From contig NZ_CP109190.1 in assembly GCF_041438805.1 (NCBI RefSeq), positions 2,480,001 to 2,544,000 on the forward strand: a stretch of DNA of 64,000 nucleotides, given 5' to 3'. How positions within the stretch are numbered: position 1 is the stretch's first letter; the number at the start of each line of letters is the position of its first letter. Below the pieces are notes generated by a model. It searched no databases. It worked only from the letters and a program-made list of their open reading frames with translations, and was not told where the DNA came from. The DNA comes from Streptomyces sp. NBC_01707 (GTDB lineage Bacteria; Actinomycetota; Actinomycetes; Streptomycetales; Streptomycetaceae). Position numbers and translations under genes: made by a program. Below, in pieces: positions 1 to 8,629 of this stretch.

Positions 1-663
1 AAGGACACGGTCGCCGTGTCGCGCACCTCCACCTCCCTCACCCTCAACCACAACGGCGCGCTGTACTCCTACGGCACCGATGTCTCGTTCACCGCGCACC
101 TCGGATCCACGTACAAGAACCGCACCGTCGAACTGTGGGTGAACCCGTTCGGCTCGGACAAGCCGAACAAGCTGGTCAGGACCGGCAAGGTCAACTCCAG
201 CGGCAACTTGTCGACCACGGTCGACATGACCCGGGACACCACGGTCACGGCGGTCTTCGCCGGTGACGCCCGTTCGGCCTCCAAGACGGTGAAGGCCACC
301 GCCTACGCCAAGGTGAAGGTCTCGACCTCCGTCTCCAAGCAGTACAAGACGGCGAAGATCGGCTCCACGTCGTACGCGTACTTCCACAAGAAGACCGACC
401 CCGTGTTCACCACGACCATGACGTACTACAAGAACCGCTCGCACAGGCTGAACCTGGAGGTCTACTACCAGGGCAAGTGGTACGACGCGGGCTCGCAGTA
501 CTTCAAGCTCGGGACCAACGGCAAGTCCGTCGTGACACTGACCGGTACCCACGACACCGGCTACCGGATGCGCATGCGCGCCTCGTACATCAACGGCTCG
601 TCCGGCGACAACGTGAACTCCACCACCTACGGCGCCTGGAAGTACTTCTACTTCACGAAGTAG
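1..663 (+). CDS. Secreted Ig-like repeat protein, 3' part only
   Basis: The frame is open from the first base of the window, so the true start lies upstream; an in-frame GTG at 16 is probably internal. The visible 220 residues are rich in Thr, Ser, Tyr and Lys and have the alternating beta-strand look of bacterial Ig-like/invasin-type modules. One module covers roughly residues 5-105 and a second, Tyr-rich one roughly 106-220. No catalytic motif is visible. Such modules usually sit in exported or surface proteins, but the signal sequence is not in the window. A strong hairpin follows 15 bases after the stop. Specific role unknown. Confidence 0.75.
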   Translation, partial: KDTVAVSRTSTSLTLNHNGALYSYGTDVSFTAHLGSTYKNRTVELWVNPFGSDKPNKLVRTGKVNSSGNLSTTVDMTRDTTVTAVFAGDARSASKTVKATAYAKVKVSTSVSKQYKTAKIGSTSYAYFHKKTDPVFTTTMTYYKNRSHRLNLEVYYQGKWYDAGSQYFKLGTNGKSVVTLTGTHDTGYRMRMRASYINGSSGDNVNSTTYGAWKYFYFTK

Positions 664-677
664 TACGCCTCAGCAGG

Positions 678-713
678 CGCGGAAGGGCTCCACGGATGTG
701 GGGTCCTTCCGCG
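678..713 (+). terminator. Rho-independent-like hairpin after Ig-like protein
   Basis: CGCGGAAGG (678-686) pairs perfectly with CCTTCCGCG (705-713) around an 18-base loop that itself contains CAC/GTG pairing. It lies just after the stop at 663. There is no long U tract, which is usual for Streptomyces terminators. Confidence 0.6.
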
Positions 714-812
714 GTGTGGCCGCCTTGTCAGAGGTCGGTGCGAGGATGGCGGGTGTTCCGGGAGGCGACCGGAGCGAGGACATGGGCAGGTTTTCTAGCG
801 GTCGGAGGCGAC

Positions 813-1247
813 ATGGCCAAGGAATTCCAAGTGACTTACGACTGCGCCGATCCGGGTGCGCAGGCGGTGTTCTGGGCTCAGGCGCTGGGTTATCGGGTCC
901 AGCCGCCGCCCGAGGGCTTCCCCGACTGGACGGCTGCGCTGACGGCGTGGGGCGTGCCGCCTGAGCACCACAACGACCGGTCGGCCATCACGGATCCGGA
1001 CAGCAAGGGGCCTCGGGTGTTCTTCCAGAAGGTCCCGGAGGGAAAGACGGCCAAGAACCGCTTGCATCTGGACGTGCGCGCAGCACCCGGCCTGACCGGG
1101 GACGAACGGATGGCCACGCTGGAGGTGGAGGCCACCAGGCTGGAGGGGCTGGGAGCGAAGCGGCTGTACCGGCTCGAGCCCAATGGCCTGGACGAGGGGA
1201 TCATCGTGATGACCGACCCGGAGGGAAACGAATTCTGCCTGGATTGA
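813..1247 (+). CDS. VOC-family (glyoxalase-like) protein
   Basis: A 144-residue protein with the betaalphabetabetabeta look of the vicinal oxygen chelate superfamily: an N-terminal half starting with a V-x-Y-D-C-A-D-P stretch and a C-terminal half ending in M-x-D-P-E-G-N-E-F-C, the usual last strand of glyoxalase-like domains. The ATG at 813 is chosen because GGAGG stands at 804-808; the frame is open further upstream but without a ribosome site. Members of this Streptomyces group are mostly uncharacterised, and the metal ligands cannot be assigned with certainty from sequence alone, so no substrate is proposed. It appears to be monocistronic. Confidence 0.85.
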   Translation: MAKEFQVTYDCADPGAQAVFWAQALGYRVQPPPEGFPDWTAALTAWGVPPEHHNDRSAITDPDSKGPRVFFQKVPEGKTAKNRLHLDVRAAPGLTGDERMATLEVEATRLEGLGAKRLYRLEPNGLDEGIIVMTDPEGNEFCLD

Positions 1248-2153
1248 GGGCAGGGGTGCCGGCCCTGAGAAGAACTCCGTTCCTCGATCACGCGGTTGAT
1301 CCGGCCGAACCGGGTTCCTGATCGGGTGATCGCGCGAGAGCCGGCGCACGGCCGCAGGGCCTCTTGGCAGCTCGGTGGTGCGAACCGAACCGAGTGCCAG
1401 GAGCCCTGCTGCCGTGGTCCTTCGCGCTCGCGCGCGGAGTCCGACTCGCCTTCCCCGTCGTGTGGCCGCCTCGCGCACCCGGTTCGGCAGCGCGGCAGAC
1501 CGGCCGGCCGCTCATGAACGACCGGCTGGACGCCACCCAGCCGCCTTCAGCCGGCAGGTGCCGCGAGCACCGTGAACGCCCCGGGCCCACCTGCAAGGTC
1601 TGCCCCCGCTCCACCCGGAGCTTCGCCTTCGACCGCAGTCCTTCGCCACCTCCGCCGGGACACCTCCGACCCCAGGGCCACAGCCGACTGGTGACAACGT
1701 GTGCCCTCCCGGGCCTGCTCGGGAGTCCGGCACCGACATGATCCGCTACCGTCCGGCGCCTGGACCGATGCCTCCATGCCATCGGCCCGCCGAAACCGCC
1801 ACCGCACTCCGGGCCGGCTCCGCGACCGCGCAAGGCGGCTCAGCCAGTACCCCGGAAGCCCTCGCCCGGACATCCGGCAGACCGGTCGCCGACGGCATCG
1901 GCCGCCTCCACGAACGAGAAGCCCGGACGAAACGCACCCGTCTCTCCCGTCACCAGCCGAAGTTCAGGCCCCCCGAACCGACCGATCACGGCCGGAATGC
2001 GGAAGCCCTCCGAGGCCACTTTTTATGTGACGTTCAGTCAGATTCCTTTACGCCAAAGGCCTGACGGAGTGCGAAATGGACAATCGGACGCATGCCGTCG
2101 GCGCGGCCGACGCCCGTCGTCTCCCGTTCCGCGACCGTTCAGCTTTCCACCCC
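1248..2153. other. Long stretch without a supportable gene
   Basis: About 0.9 kb between the VOC gene and the ABC promoter. Several open frames exist on both strands, as expected at this GC content, but none has a recognisable motif or a ribosome site. Their translations are Arg/Pro/Ala-rich, as shadow frames usually are. The stretch could be decayed coding DNA; nothing identifiable remains. Confidence 0.5.
2028..2040. promoter_or_regulatory. Short imperfect palindrome, possible operator
   Basis: TGACGTTCAGTCA is a near-palindrome with TGAC/GTCA arms, lying in a locally AT-richer patch. Its form resembles TetR-family operators. It lies about 115 bases upstream of the predicted promoter of the ABC operon, so a link to that operon is only a guess. 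Confidence 0.25.
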
Positions 2154-2182
2154 CTGACTTGGATGTATGCCGCACCTAGAGT
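2154..2182 (+). promoter_or_regulatory. Predicted promoter of ABC exporter operon
   Basis: CTGACT (2154-2159) and TAGAGT (2177-2182) are separated by 17 bases and match the Streptomyces vegetative pattern (TTGACN / TAGNNT) with one mismatch in the -35. The predicted start near 2189 would give a leader of about 22 bases before the ATG at 2211, which carries an AAGGAAGG ribosome site. Confidence 0.4.
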
Positions 2183-2210
2183 CCTGAAGGGCTTTCCAAG
2201 GAAGGGACTC

Positions 2211-3152
2211 ATGGACACTCTCCTCGCGATCCGGGCCCGCGGGATCACCAAGTCTTTCGGCGACGTCGTCGCACTCGACGGCATCGATCTGGATGTGGCC
2301 CAGGGCCAGGTCCACGGCTTGGTCGGACCGAACGGTGCGGGCAAGACGACGTTGCTCGGACTTCTGCTGGGCCTGGCCGTCGCCGACAGCGGCCGCCTCG
2401 AGATCCTGGGTACGCCGGTCGGGAGGGCGCTCGCCGCTCCCGAGGGTGTCGCCGGCTTCGTTGACGGGCCGGGCCTCTACCCCTCTCTCACCGCCCGGCA
2501 GAACCTCGCCTCGCTGGCCGCTCTCCGCGGCCGCGACGCGCGTACGGCCGGGATCGACGATGTGCTCGACGAGGTCGGGCTCACCGATGTCGCCGACGAC
2601 CGGGCCCGCGGCTTCTCCCTCGGTATGCGTCAGCGGCTCGGTCTCGCCGCCGCCCTGCTCACCAAGCCCCGCCTTCTCGTGCTCGACGAGCCGTCCAACG
2701 GCCTCGACCCGGCCGGAAAGAAGCACGTCCACGGTGTCCTCGCGCGGCTTGCGGCGGAGGGAACCTGCGTGGTGCTCTCAAGCCACCGCATGGACGACCT
2801 CGAGGCACTCTGCTCCGAGGTCACCATCCTCGCCACCGGACGGGGCGTCTTCTCCGGCCCGCTGGGCAAGCTGTCCGCCGAGAACCAGGAACTCGACTAC
2901 CGGGTGCTGACCTCCGATCCGCAGGCCGCCCGCCGGCTGGCCGCCGAGACGGCCGGCATCCAGGTCGTCGACGACGCCACGGCACGGCGCGACGCCGAGG
3001 TGCTCGTCGTGCGCGCCCTCGTGCCCGCCCTCGACGACCTGGTGGTGCAGCTCGTACACGCGGGCATCGCGTTGCGCGAGCTCGCGCCCGTCGTGTCGCC
3101 ACTGGAGGCCGCGTTCCTCGCCCTCACCGAGCAGCAGGAGACCGTCCGATGA
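2211..3152 (+). CDS. ABC transporter ATP-binding protein
   Basis: A 313-residue nucleotide-binding subunit of an ABC exporter. Walker A (GPNGAGKTT) is at residues 39-47, the signature (SLGMRQ) near 136-141, Walker B (LLVLDEP) at 155-161 and the H-switch His at about 192. The roughly 80 residues after the ATPase core are the C-terminal extension common in drug- or peptide-export ATPases of the CcmA/DrrA type. The ATG at 2211 follows AAGGAAGGG; an upstream in-frame ATG at 2076 would add 45 residues unlike the family. The stop overlaps the next start (ATGA), so it should work with the permease that follows. Cargo unknown. Confidence 0.93.
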   Translation: MDTLLAIRARGITKSFGDVVALDGIDLDVAQGQVHGLVGPNGAGKTTLLGLLLGLAVADSGRLEILGTPVGRALAAPEGVAGFVDGPGLYPSLTARQNLASLAALRGRDARTAGIDDVLDEVGLTDVADDRARGFSLGMRQRLGLAAALLTKPRLLVLDEPSNGLDPAGKKHVHGVLARLAAEGTCVVLSSHRMDDLEALCSEVTILATGRGVFSGPLGKLSAENQELDYRVLTSDPQAARRLAAETAGIQVVDDATARRDAEVLVVRALVPALDDLVVQLVHAGIALRELAPVVSPLEAAFLALTEQQETVR

Positions 3153-4504
3153 CCGCGACCATGACCCCCGTCCACGAAACCGCTGCCCGTCCCGTCTCAG
3201 TGGCGCGCGGCTACCGCTTCGAACTGGTCAAACTCATCTCGCAATGGCGTATCCGCCTGGTGATCCTCGCCTGCTGGATCGCTCCCGCACTCTTCGTCGC
3301 TGCCGTGAGCCAGCAGGGCTCGCTCCCCGTCGACACCCTCTTCGGCCGCTGGATGCACGCCACGGGGTGGGCCGGACCGCTGGTGGTACTCGGATTCGCG
3401 GGGACCTGGGCGCTCCCGCTGCTGACCTCACTGGTCGCCGGCGACGTGTTCGCCTCCGAGGACCGGCTCGGCACCTGGCGCCATCTGCTCGTGGCGGTCC
3501 GGTCACCTCGACGGATCTTTGCAGCGAAGGCACTGGCCAGTCTCACGGTCATCCTGCTGCTCGTGGCCGGGCTGGTCTGCTCCAGCGCGGTCGGCGGGGT
3601 GGTGGCGGTCGGCAATCAGCCGCTGGTCGGCCTCGACGGCCACCTGCTGACCGCGGGCGACGCCGCGGGCAACGTCTTCCTCGCCTGGGCCTGTGCACTC
3701 GCACCCACCTTGGCCCTCGCGGCGATCGGGCTCCTCGGGTCCGTCACGCTGGGGCGCTCCCCGATGGGACTGCTGCTGCCCGCGCTCGTCGCGCTCACCA
3801 TGCAGCTCGCCCAGATGCTGCCGCTGCCCGTCGCCGTGCGCCTCGCCCTGCCCGGGTACGCCTTCATCTCCTGGAACGGCCTGTTCACCAGCACCGCGCA
3901 GCTCGGCCCGCTTCTGATCGGCATCGCGGTGAGCCTGGTGTGGGCCGGGCTGGCGACAGCGCTGGCCTACCTGCTTTTTCTGCGGCGCGACTTCACCAAC
4001 CGCGCCGATGACGGCTCGCCGCGCCGCTCGCTCATTGTCGGCGTCCTGCCGCTGGCCGGACTGCTCGTCGTGACGGTCGGCGTCGTCGCCGGGGCGACCG
4101 AGGCCAGGGGCTCCGGAATCGAGCAGACCAAGGTGCAGCGCTCGGTCGCCACGGCGTTCGCCCACCTCTATCGCCGGCAGACCGAGGAACTGAACCGCCC
4201 GGCCGTCACCGAGAAGCAGCTCGAGGCCACGGCGGCGTGCACCAAGGGCAACGTCTCGGACGGCGCCGAAGGACCGGGCAACGACTGGCGCTGCGTCGTC
4301 TCCTGGCATCTCCCCGACGTAGCGGCCACCGGCACAGCCATCTACCAACTCGACGTCACGCCGGACGGACGGTACATAGCCGACGGCGACGGGCCGAAAG
4401 AAGTGAACGGCTACTTCCTGGTGCGCACCCCGATCGGAGATGCACCGAACCCACTGTGGCAGTTCGACGGCAATGTCCAACTACTCGGCACCACGAAGGG
4501 ATGA
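3149..4504 (+). CDS. ABC exporter membrane protein
   Basis: A 451-residue membrane subunit translationally coupled to the ATPase by a 4-base overlap. About six hydrophobic segments are visible between residues 30 and 325, in the style of ABC-2/bacitracin-type permeases. The remaining roughly 120 residues after the last helix are hydrophilic and predicted extracytoplasmic, with two Cys; that tail is longer than in simple ABC-2 permeases and could hold a separate domain. Downstream, the secreted phosphoesterase starts 4 bases after the stop, so the three genes probably form one transcript. Whether the exporter handles a substrate of that enzyme is not known. Confidence 0.85.
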   Translation: MTATMTPVHETAARPVSVARGYRFELVKLISQWRIRLVILACWIAPALFVAAVSQQGSLPVDTLFGRWMHATGWAGPLVVLGFAGTWALPLLTSLVAGDVFASEDRLGTWRHLLVAVRSPRRIFAAKALASLTVILLLVAGLVCSSAVGGVVAVGNQPLVGLDGHLLTAGDAAGNVFLAWACALAPTLALAAIGLLGSVTLGRSPMGLLLPALVALTMQLAQMLPLPVAVRLALPGYAFISWNGLFTSTAQLGPLLIGIAVSLVWAGLATALAYLLFLRRDFTNRADDGSPRRSLIVGVLPLAGLLVVTVGVVAGATEARGSGIEQTKVQRSVATAFAHLYRRQTEELNRPAVTEKQLEATAACTKGNVSDGAEGPGNDWRCVVSWHLPDVAATGTAIYQLDVTPDGRYIADGDGPKEVNGYFLVRTPIGDAPNPLWQFDGNVQLLGTTKG

Positions 4505-4508
4505 CTCC

Positions 4509-7259
4509 ATGCAGGTAACACGCCACAGGCGTGTCGGGAAGCAGCGTTCGGGACTTCTCGGCAGACGCATCGGCCGGATACCCCTGGCAACGGTCGGCAT
4601 CACCGCCGTCGCCGTCGCCGCCGCCGGCACCGCTTTCGCTCAGACGCAGCAGTTCGGCACCGACCAGGTCGGCCAGACCACCCCCCGGGGTCAGGTCATT
4701 TCCAGTGACCAGTACATCGCCCCGTACGGCGACCGCCTCGTCATCGACAACGGCAAGATCATGTCGTCCTCGGTCAGCCCGGACGGCACCCACCTCGCGG
4801 CCTCGGTCACCGACGGTGGGTCGGCGCTGTCCATCGTGGACCTGAAGAGCTGGAAGGTGCAGCAACTCGTCGGCACCTCGGCGTCGTCCAGCCCGCGCAT
4901 CAGTAGCAACTCCGTGGGCCAGGAAGGCCCGACCTACTCGCCCGACGGCTCGCAGCTGTGGCTGGGCCAGACCGACGGCTACACCAGGTTCACCGTGAAC
5001 CCGGACGGCAGCGTCGCGAATCCGGTCAGCATCACGATCCCGGCGGACGGGCCCAAGCACGCGCTGGTGGGCGAGGCGGTGTTCTCGTCCGACGGCGCCA
5101 CCGTGTACTCCGCGGTCAACGGCCAGAACCGGGTGGTCGCCATCAATGCGGCGACCGGAGCCATTCAGCAGAGCTGGGCCGTGGGCAACGCCCCGCGCGA
5201 CATGGTCGTGGTCGGCGACAAGCTGTATGTCAGCAACGAGGGCGGGCGTCCGGCGAGGCCGGGCGAGACCACGATCAACTCCTACAACACCCAGGTGCCG
5301 GCCGACCCGGTGACCGGCGCCACGACCACCGGCACGGTCAGCGTCATCAACCTGAAGAAGCCGACTGCCGCCGTCTCGAGCATCAGCGTCGGACTGCACC
5401 CGACCGCTCTGTACGCGAAGAAGGGGGCGGTGTTCGTGACCAACACCGCCACCAACGACGTGTCGGTCATCAAGACCGCTGTTGACAAGGTCGTGCAGAC
5501 GATCGCCACCCGGCCGTGGCCGGAGGCGTCGGTGGGCTACGAGCCCGACGCGGTGACGCTCACCGACGACGGTCACCTGCTCGTGACGCTCGGCCGGGCG
5601 AACGCGGTGGCCGTCTACCGGTACACGAGCTCGCAGGAGCCGGTCAGTTACGTCGGTCTGCTCCCGACTGACTACTTCCCCGCGGAGATCGCCACCGTGG
5701 GCAACCAGGTGGTGGTGTCCAACACCCGGGGCATCGACGCCCGTCGTTCCACCGCCGGCGCCGAGCACGGCACCCACGACACGACGTCGAGCCTGACACG
5801 TTTCACGCTGCCCAGCGACAGGACCATCAAGTCCGAGACGGACAAGGTCTTCAAGCAGAACGGCTGGACGGACAACTCGGTCAAGATCGCCAAGGGGAAG
5901 AGCAAGGCGAAGCCGGTGCCGGTCCCGGCGCGGCTCGGTGATCCCTCGACGATCAAGCACGTCTTCATGATCGTCAAGGAGAACCGGACCTACGACCAGG
6001 TCCTCGGTGACATCCCGCAGGGCAACGGCGACCCCTCGCTGACACAGTTCGGCGAGAACGTGACGCCGAACCAGCACGCGCTCGCCAAGCAGTTCGGCCT
6101 GTACGACAACACGTACGACATCGGCACGAACTCCGCCGAGGGGCACAACTGGCTGATGCAGGCCGACAACCCCGAGTACACCGAGTCCTCGGCCGGCGAG
6201 TACCTGCGCAGCTACGACACCGAGGACGACGCCCTCGGCCACCAGCGGACCGGCTTCCTCTGGACCGGCGCGCAGGCGGCCGACAAGTCGGTCCGCGACT
6301 TCGGCGAGTTCCACCAGTTCTTGACCAAGCCGACGGGCTCGAGCTGGCAGAACCTGTACTGCGACGCCAAGAACATGGACGCGACCGAGCAGAAGTCCGC
6401 GTACTCCCTGGTCTCGTCCTCGCCGATCCCGTCGCTCAACAGTGTCTCGGTATCCGCCTTCCCGAAGTTCGACACCAGCGTCCCGGACATCTACCGGCAG
6501 GAGATCTGGAAGCAGGACTTCGAGAAGAACGGGCCGGCGAACCTGAACATGTTCTGGCTCTCCAGCGACCACACCGGTGGCCCGGCCAACGCGGCCGCCC
6601 AGGTCGCGGACAATGACCTCGCGGTCGGCAAGATGGTCGACGAGATCTCGCACAGCAAGTACTGGAAGGACTCGGCGATCTTCGTTGTCGAGGACGACTC
6701 CCAGGCGGGCCTCGACCACATCGACGGCCACCGTGCGCCGATCCAGATCATCAGCCCCTACGCCCAGCACGGCGTGGTCGACAGTCACTACTACTCGCAG
6801 ATCACGATGATCCGCACCATCGAGCAGATCCTCGGGATCCACCCGATGAACCAGAAGGACAGCGCGGCCACCCCGATGACCGGGGCGTTCACCAAGAAGG
6901 CGAACTTCAAGCCGTTCAACGCCCTGGCCAACCGGACCCCGCTGACCGACGGTCTGGCGACCCCGCCTGCCTGCGGCCTGGACACACCGGCGCCGCAGAA
7001 CCCCGATGCGGCGGCGGTGCCGTCGGCGAAGGTACCGACGGACATGCAGCCGCTCGCGTCGCAGTGGGACGAGTGGAAGTCCCACCAGCGCCTGACCGGC
7101 CCCAAGGCTGTGCCCGACTACGCGAACCCCGCACAGATGAACCACTTCACGTGGTACCAGACGCACAACTGGAAGCAGCCGTACCCAGGCGAGAAGAAGA
7201 TCTTCGCGCCGAAGGACGTGCCCGGCGCCTACATCCCGTCGGCCGAATCCGACGGCTGA
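4509..7259 (+). CDS. Secreted beta-propeller/phosphoesterase bifunctional protein
   Basis: A 916-residue exported protein. A basic N-terminus followed by a hydrophobic stretch ending near A-F-A-Q (about residue 39) is a clear signal peptide. Residues of about 70-450 show repeated S-x-D-G-T/V-x-V-I-x-x-x-T-x-x-V blade motifs of a YncE/YVTN-type beta-propeller. From about residue 483 (IKHVFMIVKENRTYDQV) begins an alkaline-phosphatase-superfamily phosphoesterase domain of the phospholipase C/acid phosphatase type, with E-N-R-T-x-D and a later V-E-D-D-S-Q-x-G-x-D-H-I-D-G-H metal-binding region. The architecture is known as a bifunctional YncE/alkaline phosphatase family protein. The ATG at 4509 has GAAGGGA upstream. 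Likely a phosphate scavenging or lipid-head-group enzyme; substrate unproven. Confidence 0.9.
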   Translation: MQVTRHRRVGKQRSGLLGRRIGRIPLATVGITAVAVAAAGTAFAQTQQFGTDQVGQTTPRGQVISSDQYIAPYGDRLVIDNGKIMSSSVSPDGTHLAASVTDGGSALSIVDLKSWKVQQLVGTSASSSPRISSNSVGQEGPTYSPDGSQLWLGQTDGYTRFTVNPDGSVANPVSITIPADGPKHALVGEAVFSSDGATVYSAVNGQNRVVAINAATGAIQQSWAVGNAPRDMVVVGDKLYVSNEGGRPARPGETTINSYNTQVPADPVTGATTTGTVSVINLKKPTAAVSSISVGLHPTALYAKKGAVFVTNTATNDVSVIKTAVDKVVQTIATRPWPEASVGYEPDAVTLTDDGHLLVTLGRANAVAVYRYTSSQEPVSYVGLLPTDYFPAEIATVGNQVVVSNTRGIDARRSTAGAEHGTHDTTSSLTRFTLPSDRTIKSETDKVFKQNGWTDNSVKIAKGKSKAKPVPVPARLGDPSTIKHVFMIVKENRTYDQVLGDIPQGNGDPSLTQFGENVTPNQHALAKQFGLYDNTYDIGTNSAEGHNWLMQADNPEYTESSAGEYLRSYDTEDDALGHQRTGFLWTGAQAADKSVRDFGEFHQFLTKPTGSSWQNLYCDAKNMDATEQKSAYSLVSSSPIPSLNSVSVSAFPKFDTSVPDIYRQEIWKQDFEKNGPANLNMFWLSSDHTGGPANAAAQVADNDLAVGKMVDEISHSKYWKDSAIFVVEDDSQAGLDHIDGHRAPIQIISPYAQHGVVDSHYYSQITMIRTIEQILGIHPMNQKDSAATPMTGAFTKKANFKPFNALANRTPLTDGLATPPACGLDTPAPQNPDAAAVPSAKVPTDMQPLASQWDEWKSHQRLTGPKAVPDYANPAQMNHFTWYQTHNWKQPYPGEKKIFAPKDVPGAYIPSAESDG

Positions 7260-7280
7260 CCCAGGCAGATCACGTCAGAC

Positions 7281-7318
7281 GGGGCCCGTGGCCGGCGACA
7301 CCGCCGGCCGCGGGCCCC
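7281..7318 (+). terminator. Strong hairpin ending the exporter/phosphoesterase operon
   Basis: Two stacked 8-bp stems, GGGGCCCG/CGGGCCCC and GGCCGGCG/CGCCGGCC, are separated by single unpaired bases around a 4-base loop. It starts 22 bases after the stop at 7259. Confidence 0.75.
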
Positions 7319-7418
7319 TCGCGGAAGTCGAACCGGAACACAGCTGCCGTCTCTTCCCGGGTGGACGGCCCACCAGTTCTTCCGTATCCCGTTGCAGCGA
7401 GCCGATCCGCGAACAATC

Positions 7419-7900
7419 ATGGCCGCCATGGAGCGACCGAGGCGGACCATCGACTGCGGAGACTTCGTTCTGCGAGGCCGGCGGGGGCAGAGTGACTTCG
7501 CTCCGGCATTCAGGCTGATCGAGGAGTCTCTGGACCACTTGCGCCCCTGGGAGCCGCGGGCCGCCTTTCACAGCGAGGAGACCACCAGAGACTTCCTCTC
7601 GAAGTCCGAGTCGAAGTGGGCAAGCGGTGACGTGTACAACTACGCCATCGCCAAGGACGCCACCCTGGTCGGCATGTGCCAGACCTACCGCGGAGCCGAA
7701 CCCCCGGGGCCGTCGCATGGGGTACTGGCTGCACCCTGCCGCCACCGGCCAGGGCATCGCCACGAGAGCGACAGCGGCTGCGAGGTCCGGGGCAGCGTGG
7801 ACAGGCCGTGCTGGGCGCGCTGCTCCTACGCGGCGACCCGCACGGTTCTCGGCGTCACAACCGCGCCGCCTTCCGGCAGACCGCTACGAGTGGGCCACAA
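7419..7900 (+). pseudogene. GNAT acetyltransferase, frameshifted remnant
   Basis: The frame starting at ATG 7419 gives a RimJ/RimL-like N-terminal half (a D-F-V-L-R start, E-E-S-L-D-H-L-R-P-W-E-P, then a G-M-C-Q-T-Y-R-G strand). In a C run at 7701-7705 one extra base breaks it. The +1 frame continues with G-R-R-M-G-Y-W-L-H-P and G-Q-G-I-A-T-R-A, the acetyl-CoA-binding segment of the same family. Further on, only scraps such as R-Y-E-W are left, in mixed frames, so the C-terminal end has decayed too. Its last part overlaps the antisense gene at 7884-8168. The 3' border is approximate. Probably not functional unless the run is a sequencing error, and the tail argues against that. Confidence 0.7.
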
Positions 7901-8168
7901 CCTCACCGGCCGTGACCTGGGGAGGGTTGGGGAGCAGGGAGGCGAGGCGCTCCCGTACGAACTCCCCCGCCCTGTCGGTCGACTCCTCGGCGCCGGCCGG
8001 GTCCTGGAAGACACTCATCGAGACCATCACCCCGCCCCCGGTATCGACCCAGTAATAGGCCACGAAACCTTGGACCTGGCGAAGGAGCGGCAGGAACCCC
8101 TCGTTCACCTGGCGTCCCGCCTCGGCCGGATCGGTCACCCCTTCGTACCGCCGAACCACTGCATACAT
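7884..8168 (-). CDS. Small antibiotic-biosynthesis-monooxygenase-like protein
   Basis: A 94-residue protein with a ferredoxin-like alternation: M-Y-A-V-V-R-R-Y-E-G at the start, a helix rich in Q-V-N-E-G-F-L-P-L-L, then G-F-V-A-Y-Y-W-V-D and V-M-V-S-M-S-V-F-Q-D strands. This layout matches small ABM/YgiN-like dimeric proteins, which act as cofactor-free oxygenases or have unknown roles. The ATG at 8168 is preceded by GAGGAG at 8 bases; the frame is open further upstream but without a ribosome site. It lies antisense to the tail of the broken acetyltransferase gene, so its 3' end may have been gained by rearrangement. Substrate unknown. Confidence 0.72.
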   Translation of the reverse strand: MYAVVRRYEGVTDPAEAGRQVNEGFLPLLRQVQGFVAYYWVDTGGGVMVSMSVFQDPAGAEESTDRAGEFVRERLASLLPNPPQVTAGEVVAHS

Positions 8169-8629
8169 GGCTGATCTCCTCGCTGGATCGATGGGCCGTC
8201 CTCTGCGGGGACGGCCTACCCGCCGCGGGTGGTACGGCGTGCGCGAGGCGTGCCGCATTCACCGGAAGGACCCCCTGTCCGTGATCCGAACGGCGGCTTC
8301 CGGCACCTGGAGCCGCTCGCCCGGTCAACGGTGAGCAGATGGTCCACGAGGCATCCGCCCCGGACGACTGCGACCCGCTCCGGGCATTGGTCGAGGTGCT
8401 GCTGAAGTGGGCCGGCCTACCCTCGACCTGACGACCTCCAGGGGACATCGACGAGTTGTTCGCCGGCCTGAAGGAGGACAGGTTCAGCGGCACCCTCGAC
8501 CGTGGCAGGGCGAATCCGGCGTCTCCGCTGCGGACCGTCGGAGTGGTGGTGTGTGATCGGGGTATGGCCATTGTGTTGGGCAAGCCGGGATTCGACGGGT
8601 TGAGCCAGTTCCTGGGAGACTGGTTGCCT
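8169..8629. other. Intergenic stretch between divergent genes
   Basis: It holds the leader of the small minus-strand gene, an 8-bp perfect inverted repeat (8194-8201 with 8209-8216, GGCCGTCC/GGACGGCC) and the region ahead of pyrE. A 30-codon frame from ATG 8339 and an in-frame upstream extension of pyrE to 8456 exist, but neither shows a motif. Confidence 0.4.

Noticed and set aside
1288..2064. Several mid-size open frames on both strands in the gap before the ABC operon
   Set aside because: No ribosome sites, no recognisable motif, and mutually overlapping frames of shadow composition.
4356..7166. Very long open frame (936 codons) on the minus strand antisense to the phosphoesterase gene
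   Set aside because: Its translation is Arg/Val/Gly/Leu-rich with no motif, and the plus strand has a complete signal peptide, propeller and phosphoesterase domain. It is a shadow caused by high GC.
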